Assembly (NCBI GenBank): GCA_016209605.1 | Contig: JACQVS010000160.1 | Span: 26,644-90,643, forward strand | Length of the DNA stretch: 64,000 bases | Reading direction: 5' to 3' | DNA from: Planctomycetota bacterium | GTDB taxonomy: Bacteria; Planctomycetota; UBA8108; JACQVS01 | Shown here: piece after piece, positions 37,303-43,204 of the stretch | Position numbering within the stretch: the first letter of the stretch is position 1 | Layout of the letters: each line of letters begins with the position of its first letter | Notes under the pieces: generated by a model | Seen by the model: only the letters and a program-made list of their open reading frames with translations | Told to the model about the DNA's origin: nothing | Databases searched by the model: none | Translations under genes and position numbers: made by a program

Positions 37303-37328
37303 AATGCGGGCTTCGCCCGCAACCGAGC
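37301..37328. repeat. 28-bp hairpin repeat, copy 1 (upstream of gspG)
   Basis: Contains a 7-bp stem with TTC loop (TGCGGGC-TTC-GCCCGCA, 37305-37321). The same 28 bp occur in opposite orientation at 46235-46262. Confidence 0.85.
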
Positions 37329-37367
37329 TATCCGCAACTTCTCCGCATTCTGCGGAGAAGTTGCGGA
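37329..37367. repeat. 39-nt hairpin insertion next to the 28-bp repeat
   Basis: TA followed by a perfect 17-bp stem with a 3-nt loop (37331-37347 / 37351-37367; arm TCCGCAACTTCTCCGCA). Compared with the other copy of the repeat at 46 kb, these 39 bases are extra: GGAAGAAT and the 28-mer that flank them here are directly joined there. It lies between the TPR-gene stop and gspG. Confidence 0.75.
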
Positions 37368-37375
37368 GGAAGAAT

Positions 37376-39916
37376 CTATCTGCGGCCACGGCGCTCCTCC
37401 TGGGCTTTTTCCCGGAACACCCGGAAATCATCCGCTTCGAAACGGTAGGCCGTCCCCAGGGCATCGGTCTGCCCGGAGATCCCCACGTTCAAGACCTTGG
37501 CGGCCCGCCCCAGCCCGCCGACCTGGACGTTCCAGGCCGCCGGCTCGCCGTCGAAGAGCAGGTCGTAGCCCTTGCCCTTCGCCGCCGGATCGGCCTCCCG
37601 GATCATCAAGGTGTGGAAGGCGCCATCGTCGGGCCACTTCTTTTCGGCGGCGTAAACGAGTTTCCCCTGCGAGGGGTCCTTTTCCGGCGACGGCATGAGG
37701 TCTTCCCAGTTGCTGCGGGTGGTCTTCACCGAGGCCTTGAGGGCGCCGTCGACGTCCCGGAAGAACACCAGCCCCGCTCCGACATCGCGCTCGGTCGTTT
37801 CGATGCGGATGCCCGCCCGCACCCGGCCGCCTGCCGCCCCCTGGTCGAAGCGCAGGCGGGCGCTGACGCGCACGACGTCCCGCGCGTCCATTTCACGGTA
37901 GAGCTTGGTGACGCCATCGGCGGCGTTCTCCTGCGTGCCGGCGAAGACGATCTGCCCGTTCTTCAAGGTTATGCGGATGCCGAAGTTCTCGTACTTCAGC
38001 CAGCCGCGATGGATCTCCTCGCCGGTGTCGCGCTCGAAGTTGTCCTCCCACACCTCCAGGGTGCGCGCATCGGTAACCAGGGCAAGCCCCCGCTCGGCGT
38101 AAAGCCGGGCCGGCGGCACTGGCGGAGGCGGCTCATCCTTGGACGGCTTGGGCGGGCGCGGCACCAGCGCCAGCACCTTCTTGAAGGCCTTCTCGGCCTC
38201 GTCCAGCTCGTTTTTCCGGTAATGGTAGTAGCCCAGGGCGCACCAGGTCTCCGGCTGGTCCACGCCCGCCTCCCTGGCCAGGCTGAGGTAGGGAAACGCC
38301 CCATCGAGCTGGCCCTTGCGGAGGAGCAGGACGCCGAGCTTGCGCTGGAGAAAAGGATCGCCGTTTTCCAGGTAGGTGCCCTGGTCGAGGAGGCGGTAGG
38401 CTTGATGCTCGGAACCGCCGGCGATCTCCACATCGGCGAGGGACCGCGAGAAGGCGGCCAGGACGCCGGGATCATCGGGCTGGCTCTTGATCAGGTCCTC
38501 GAGGATCTTGCGGGCCTTGTCGGCCTCCTTCGACTGGAGCAGCGCCCGCGCCATGAGGAAGGTGGGAACCGGCGTGCCCAGCGGCCAGGCCTGGCGGGCG
38601 ATCTCCTGCGCCTGGCGGTACTCCTCCGCCGCCACGGGAGCGTTGCCGCGGTATTCGAAGAGCAGCCCCAGGCCAAGGTGCGCCTGGCAGGGGGCGATGG
38701 ATTCATCATCCCCCAGGATCCCCAGGCCCGGCGCGCCGGCCCCCTTGCCCGCCTTCGCCTCGAGCAGGGTGAGGGTCTTGCGGAGCTGCTCCTCGGCGTT
38801 TTTAAACTTGCCTCGCTCGAGGAGGACGAATCCGAGGGCGCACGCGTAGTCGGGGGAGTCCGGAGCCAATGAGGCGTTGTGTTTCAGGCGGTTCTCCGCC
38901 GACTGGAGCTTTCCCTCCACGAAGTCCAGGGCGGAGAGCTGGAGCGGGACGCCGGGGTAGTCCGGCTGCAGCTTGCGGGCCTCCTCGAGGAAAGCGCGCG
39001 CCTGCGAGCGGTCGGCCGCCCGGCCGCGGCTGAGGAGGAACCAGGCGCTGCGGTAATATTTCTCGAACGCCTCCGGCTTGCCGGCATCGCCCGCCTCCGG
39101 CCAGTAGAGCTTCAAGGCCTTGTCCGATTCCCCCCGCGCCAGGAAGATCTTGGCGAGGTAGCGGCGCGCCCGCTGCTGGAGGCTGGCATTCACCGGCTCG
39201 GAACCGTCCTTGAGCACCGCCCCGAACTGCTTCATGGCCTGGTCCGGCAGGCCCATCTCCAGGTAAACCTCGCCCAGGCGGATGGAAATTTCCGGATGCC
39301 GGTAACCGCCGGCCTCGGCGAGAAAATAGACTTCCAGCTCCTGGTCCGCGACCGCTTCCCGGGCCAGGCGCCGGACAGCGAGGAGGTCGAGGAGCGGCGG
39401 GTAAGCGGCGTGCAGCTTGGGATCAAGCTGCGCCGCCTTGAGGAGGTGGCCGAAGGCCTGATCGGGGGCGGGAGCGGCTCCGGCATTCTGCGGATGGGGC
39501 GCCAGGCACCACAGCCCCAGCTCCAGGCGCGCCTTGGCCCGCTCCGGAGCGGATGCTTCGGTGCGCAGCAGCCGCTTCACCTTGGCCTCGTAGACCTGCT
39601 GGGCGGTGCGCGAGCGGACGATCTCCTTGACGCGGGAGGCCTCGAGGGCAATCCGGCCGGAGGGAACGCCCGCCTCGCTGATCCGCTCGATCTCGATCTT
39701 CTCGAGAGTCTCGCTCAGGATCCTGCCGGTCAACTGTTCCGTGGTTCCGGCGGCGCTCAGGAAGGTGATATGGGCGTAGGGGCGGATTTCGTCTTCCGCA
39801 GCCTCCTGGGAAAGAAGAAGAGGATTAACCGCAGAGGACGCAGAGAGCGCCGAGAAAAAGAGGAGAAGAAGAGGATGAATTTTTTTGAAGAAGAGCCCTT
39901 TCACGTGATTCATCAT
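37376..39916 (-). CDS. TPR-repeat exported protein with C-terminal jelly-roll domain
   Basis: An 846-aa protein in the secretion cluster. ATG 39916 has AGGAGG 6 nt upstream and overlaps the preceding gene's stop by 4 nt. The signal peptide (LLLLFFSALSASSAVNPLLL) is encoded by a dispersed intergenic repeat. Residues about 140-610 contain many TPR units (for example ISIRLGEVYLEMGLPDQAMK and DQPETWCALGYYHYRKNELD), suited to protein-protein contacts in the periplasm. Residues about 635-840 form a LamG/ConA-like or DUF1080-like beta-sandwich (DNFERDT..., GAGLVFFRDVDG, VLNVGISGQTDALGTAYRFEADDFRVF). A scaffold or pilotin-like role in the secretion machine is inferred from position. Confidence 0.8.
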   Translation of the reverse strand: MMNHVKGLFFKKIHPLLLLFFSALSASSAVNPLLLSQEAAEDEIRPYAHITFLSAAGTTEQLTGRILSETLEKIEIERISEAGVPSGRIALEASRVKEIVRSRTAQQVYEAKVKRLLRTEASAPERAKARLELGLWCLAPHPQNAGAAPAPDQAFGHLLKAAQLDPKLHAAYPPLLDLLAVRRLAREAVADQELEVYFLAEAGGYRHPEISIRLGEVYLEMGLPDQAMKQFGAVLKDGSEPVNASLQQRARRYLAKIFLARGESDKALKLYWPEAGDAGKPEAFEKYYRSAWFLLSRGRAADRSQARAFLEEARKLQPDYPGVPLQLSALDFVEGKLQSAENRLKHNASLAPDSPDYACALGFVLLERGKFKNAEEQLRKTLTLLEAKAGKGAGAPGLGILGDDESIAPCQAHLGLGLLFEYRGNAPVAAEEYRQAQEIARQAWPLGTPVPTFLMARALLQSKEADKARKILEDLIKSQPDDPGVLAAFSRSLADVEIAGGSEHQAYRLLDQGTYLENGDPFLQRKLGVLLLRKGQLDGAFPYLSLAREAGVDQPETWCALGYYHYRKNELDEAEKAFKKVLALVPRPPKPSKDEPPPPVPPARLYAERGLALVTDARTLEVWEDNFERDTGEEIHRGWLKYENFGIRITLKNGQIVFAGTQENAADGVTKLYREMDARDVVRVSARLRFDQGAAGGRVRAGIRIETTERDVGAGLVFFRDVDGALKASVKTTRSNWEDLMPSPEKDPSQGKLVYAAEKKWPDDGAFHTLMIREADPAAKGKGYDLLFDGEPAAWNVQVGGLGRAAKVLNVGISGQTDALGTAYRFEADDFRVFREKAQEERRGRR
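39826..39880. repeat. Dispersed intergenic repeat, copy B, inside a signal-peptide coding region
   Basis: AGAAGAGGATT-AACCGCAGAGGACGCAGAG followed by AGCGCCGAG-AAAAAGAGG, related to copies A and C. On the - strand it is translated as the signal peptide of the TPR protein. Confidence 0.75.
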
Positions 39917-40365
39917 TTCCGCCCTCCTTTGAGGTCCGAGGGACCGGCGGGGGGGTTGGTGGCCCCTTCGGAGGGGGCCGGGGCGCTTTCCTCGCCTTCC
40001 TCGGCGGCTTTTTCCTGGGGGATGGCCGTCTGGTACGGGATGGAAGCGCCGACGGTTCGGTCGGCGGGCCAGCCGAAGAAAACGCGCGGCCGCCGCTCCA
40101 TCTCCAGCGCCGGCAGCTCCAGCGGCTCGGGGGTGAGGGGCTGCCACTCGGTCGAGAAGTGGAAGGGGTTGCGGCTGCCGCCGGAATCTTCCAGGTGCAG
40201 GCGCGGCTCGACTTCCATGACGCTTTGAGGGGAGGCGTTGAGCTTGGTGGGGATTTCCTTGTGGCGCCGCACCAGGCCGATCTGGGAGCTGACGAGCGCT
40301 GAGATGCTGAAGAGCATCACCAGGAAGGCCAGGAGGGCGGCGATTTTCTCTCGGTTGATCTTCAT
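39913..40365 (-). CDS. Small inner-membrane protein at the PilP/GspM position
   Basis: A 150-aa protein not recognised by sequence. A short basic N-terminus (MKINREKIAA) leads into one transmembrane helix (LLAFLVMLFSISALVSSQI). A proline-rich periplasmic tail follows, ending in an acidic, Pro/Gly-rich C-terminus. ATG 40365 has GGAGGTGAGC upstream and immediately follows the PilO-like gene; its stop overlaps the TPR gene start by 4 nt. In type IV pilus operons this slot holds PilP, and in type II systems GspM or GspC, so an alignment-complex role is suggested by gene order only. Confidence 0.65.
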   Translation of the reverse strand: MKINREKIAALLAFLVMLFSISALVSSQIGLVRRHKEIPTKLNASPQSVMEVEPRLHLEDSGGSRNPFHFSTEWQPLTPEPLELPALEMERRPRVFFGWPADRTVGASIPYQTAIPQEKAAEEGEESAPAPSEGATNPPAGPSDLKGGRK

Positions 40366-40367
40366 GC

Positions 40368-41252
40368 TCACCTCCGGCGCTGCGAGCGCAGCTTCGAACG
40401 CGGCCCTCCCGCCGCCGGCTGCGCTCCCTCTTCCTTGACTTCCTCGATCGCGAAGTTGGCGAACTCCAGGTTCCCTTTGAGCAAGCTGGCGGCGCCGGCG
40501 CTCACCGGCGCCAGATCCAGGAGGATGACCTGCAGAAACTGTCCGGTCTTGTTCGGCTGGTTCGGCTCCTGACACTTGCGCAGGAGCTGCAGGAAGCTGT
40601 CGTAAGTGCCCTGGACCTGGACGGTGAGACGCTGATAGACGATCTGAGCAGCGGGATTGCCTTTGACCGGCAAAGGCTCCTCCTCGTGCAGCTTCGGCTT
40701 GTCGATTTTCTTCATGCCGCTGTCGACCATGGCGTTGAGGGCGCGGCGAAGGATCTCGAGGTAGATGAAGTGCCGCTGCGTGTCCTCGGCGGTGTCATCG
40801 GGGAGCACTCCTAAATCCTGGGTGGTGATCTTCTCCGGCATCAAGCAGTTGATCTCGCGCGCCTTGCGGCTCACCTCGCCCCAGATCTTCTCGATCTGGT
40901 CGTTGAAATAAATCTGCGCCGAGGTGCCTTTGCGGAAGTCCGGAAGGTTTTTTTGAGGAGGGATGGAAAAGCGCTGCAGGTAGTCCCGCTCGAAATGAGC
41001 GTAGGACTCGAGCATGTTCTTTTCCTCGTGGAAGCGGTCGCGGACCTCCTTGTAGAGGCGCTGCACCTTGACTTCGAGCAGGCGGTTGCGCTCGATGGTC
41101 CCATCCTTCCCCAGGGCCTGGTTCTTGTACCCAGTCACCAGGATCGCGTTGAGGAGGAGGAACGCCGCCAGGCCTCCGCCGGCGATCAGCAGAAACCGCT
41201 TGTTTTCTTCCCAGATCTTCTGAAAGAAAGAGCTGCTCAAGGCCATATTCAT
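40368..41252 (-). CDS. PilO/GspM-like inner-membrane alignment protein
   Basis: A 294-aa bitopic membrane protein. One transmembrane segment (KRFLLIAGGGLAAFLLLNAILV, about 16-36) is followed by a predicted coiled coil (ERNRLLEVKVQRLYKEVRDR...) and a ferredoxin-like periplasmic domain with YQRLTVQVQGTYDSFLQLLR, the hallmark strand-helix of PilO (Amuc_1100-like). PilO works with PilN and PilM to couple the inner-membrane platform to the outer-membrane secretin. ATG 41252 is chosen because it lies after the stop of the PilM/N gene and precedes a plausible N-terminus; a second ATG follows two codons later. Confidence 0.78.
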   Translation of the reverse strand: MNMALSSSFFQKIWEENKRFLLIAGGGLAAFLLLNAILVTGYKNQALGKDGTIERNRLLEVKVQRLYKEVRDRFHEEKNMLESYAHFERDYLQRFSIPPQKNLPDFRKGTSAQIYFNDQIEKIWGEVSRKAREINCLMPEKITTQDLGVLPDDTAEDTQRHFIYLEILRRALNAMVDSGMKKIDKPKLHEEEPLPVKGNPAAQIVYQRLTVQVQGTYDSFLQLLRKCQEPNQPNKTGQFLQVILLDLAPVSAGAASLLKGNLEFANFAIEEVKEEGAQPAAGGPRSKLRSQRRR

Positions 41253-41265
41253 GAATCGATCGCTG

Positions 41266-42930
41266 TCAGTAACTTTGAAACGATGGTTTGATGACCATGC
41301 GAAACTCGTAATTGATGCCAACTTCCTTGACCCCGCCGACATCGACGGCGGCGATGCGGCTTTCCGACTTGAGCCGCTGGCGGACGTCCTCGATCACCTC
41401 GAGCCCCTTCCGGTCGGCGTTGTCCGCCAATCCTTCCAGGATCAGGGCGTAGTTGAAATCGCTGCCGTCGCCGTCGAGCTCCGCCTCGAGCTTCAACCGG
41501 GAGAGCCGCACTTCCGCTCGGAGATGCTTCTTCAGGGCATCGCTCAAGAACGTCTGGAAAGTCGACACCTCGATCTCGCGCAGCAGGCGGTTGAGGCGCT
41601 CGCGGGACCGGGTGTTCTTGTAGATGTTGCCATCCATTTCGCTCTTGCGGCTTTCCAGATCCTTCCTGGCCTTGTCCAGGCTCTCGGCCACCTGGTTGGC
41701 ATCACTGTTCAGGAGGAAAGCGTCGCTGAGGCCCGAGAGCAGCGCCGCCAGCAGGAAGGCCCCCGCCGCGTAGAGGAAAACGGTGCGGTCCCAGAACAGC
41801 CGGCGCTCGCGGTAGCGGGAGGGAAGGATGCTCAGGGAAAAGCCGTGCTCCTGCACCCCCAGGGCCGCGAGGCCCAAGGGGACCGCGAAGTCTCCCGGAT
41901 ACGACTTGAAAACGTCGGCGGCGCTCTCGACCAGGGCCCCCGTCGCCATCACCCCGCTGGGATGGAAGATCTCCACCGGCCTCTTGAGGGCCTGATGCAG
42001 GTACCTGTCCAGGCCCCGCAGGCGGGAGCCTCCCCCCAGGAGGACGATGCGGGTGGGCTCGGGAAGCTTCGCCCCGGTTTGCGTCCGGCAGAAGCGCAGC
42101 GACGACTGGATCAAGTTGAGCAGCTGGGCGGCGCCGCCGCGCAAGGCGTTGACCAGCTCCACCCGGCTGCGGTGGCTTTCGATGTCCACCGTCCCCTCGC
42201 GGATCTTGAGGGCTTCCGCGCGCTCCGCCTCCACGCCCAGATCCCGCGCCACCAGCTCGGTGAAGCTCTCGCCGCCGAAGGTGACGCTGCGGGCGTAGGC
42301 CAGGTTGTTGTTGAGGACGAGGGCGAGGCTCAAGTTGGACCGGCCGAGGTCGACGACCACGGAGAGATCATCCTCGGGGCTGTCGGGATCGGCCTTGGGC
42401 CCGAAGGCGTTGTAGGCGGCGTAGAGCGCTAGGGGGGCCGGAACCGCCTTGCTGACGTAAATTCCCGCCGCTTCGAGATCGCTCAGGATCTTTTCCAGGT
42501 TTTCCTCCTTGGAGAGGCCGATGAGGATCACCTGGTCGTCGGTGCTTTCGCGGGGAAGCTGGAGCACGCGGAAGTCGCTGGCCAGCTTCTCGCCGATCTT
42601 TTCGGCGACCTCCTTGACCTCGTATTCCATGATGATCTTCAGGCGCCACGAGGGGACTGGCGGGATCGAGGTGTACCGCAGCATCGAGTCGCTCCCCGAG
42701 ATGCTCAGCACCACCCCGCGGGTGGGGATGCGATGCTCGCTCATCTGACTTTTGAGGAGAGCGGCGACGGCGACCCGGTCCTGGGGATCGACCCCGCGGG
42801 AGTGCAGGGCGGCACGGTCGAAGTAAAGCGCGTTCTGGATGAAGGCGCCGCTCTCGGAGATCTTGAGCTGCACCACCTTGATCGAGTGCGTGCCGATGTC
42901 AATGCCGACGCTGGTTCTTTGCAATGCCAT
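41266..42930 (-). CDS. pilM: PilM-PilN fusion, actin-like ATPase with transmembrane C-terminus
   Basis: A 554-aa protein. Residues 1-370 are PilM/GspL-cyto-like: VGIDIGTHSIKVVQL phosphate-1 motif, VVVDLGRSNLSLALV phosphate-2 motif and the adenosine motif IVLLGGGSRLRGL. A transmembrane helix (VFLYAAGAFLLAALLSGL, about 385-402) and a PilN-like coiled coil plus ferredoxin-like domain follow (about 403-554). Separate PilM and PilN are usual in type IV pili, while GspL combines both parts, so this is a GspL-type arrangement with PilM-like sequence. ATG 42930 starts the conserved domain; a 191-bp inverted-repeat element lies 16 nt upstream. Confidence 0.88.
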   Translation of the reverse strand: MALQRTSVGIDIGTHSIKVVQLKISESGAFIQNALYFDRAALHSRGVDPQDRVAVAALLKSQMSEHRIPTRGVVLSISGSDSMLRYTSIPPVPSWRLKIIMEYEVKEVAEKIGEKLASDFRVLQLPRESTDDQVILIGLSKEENLEKILSDLEAAGIYVSKAVPAPLALYAAYNAFGPKADPDSPEDDLSVVVDLGRSNLSLALVLNNNLAYARSVTFGGESFTELVARDLGVEAERAEALKIREGTVDIESHRSRVELVNALRGGAAQLLNLIQSSLRFCRTQTGAKLPEPTRIVLLGGGSRLRGLDRYLHQALKRPVEIFHPSGVMATGALVESAADVFKSYPGDFAVPLGLAALGVQEHGFSLSILPSRYRERRLFWDRTVFLYAAGAFLLAALLSGLSDAFLLNSDANQVAESLDKARKDLESRKSEMDGNIYKNTRSRERLNRLLREIEVSTFQTFLSDALKKHLRAEVRLSRLKLEAELDGDGSDFNYALILEGLADNADRKGLEVIEDVRQRLKSESRIAAVDVGGVKEVGINYEFRMVIKPSFQSY

Positions 42931-42946
42931 TAAACAACTCGATATA

Positions 42947-43137
42947 AGAGGCTCTCTCAAAATGCCTTAAGGGCGCCTTGCGGCGGCGGCTGGCCGGCTG
43001 CTGTGTTGCTCGGCCTCGGCGGTACTCCGTCCCGTATCGCCTTCGGCCTCGCGCCCGGGCACCGACCCGCTTAACGGGTTGGTCGCCGGCCGCCGGCGCT
43101 CGCAATCCGCCTCAAAATTCATTTTGTTCGAGCCTCT
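42947..43137. mobile_element. 191-bp MITE-like element with terminal inverted repeats
   Basis: The ends are inverted copies of AGAGGCTC-N4-AAAATG, and similarity continues inward as GC-rich arms, so the whole element can fold on itself. No transposase is encoded. TAAACAA occurs near both sides (42931-42937 and 43137-43143), but whether it is a target duplication is uncertain. It separates pilM from the FHA protein gene. Confidence 0.6.
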
Positions 43138-43151
43138 AAACAATCCGCCAC

Positions 43152-43191
43152 CGGCTAAAGACGCCACGGCTAAAGCCACTACCGGCTAAAG
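43152..43191. repeat. Three direct repeats of CGGCTAAAG
   Basis: CGGCTAAAG occurs at 43152-43160, 43167-43175 and 43183-43191, with periods of 15 and 16 nt, bracketed by GCCACC and GGTGGC. It lies between the FHA gene stop and the 191-bp element. Function unknown. Confidence 0.6.
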
Positions 43192-43204
43192 ATGGTGGCT
43201 TCTA

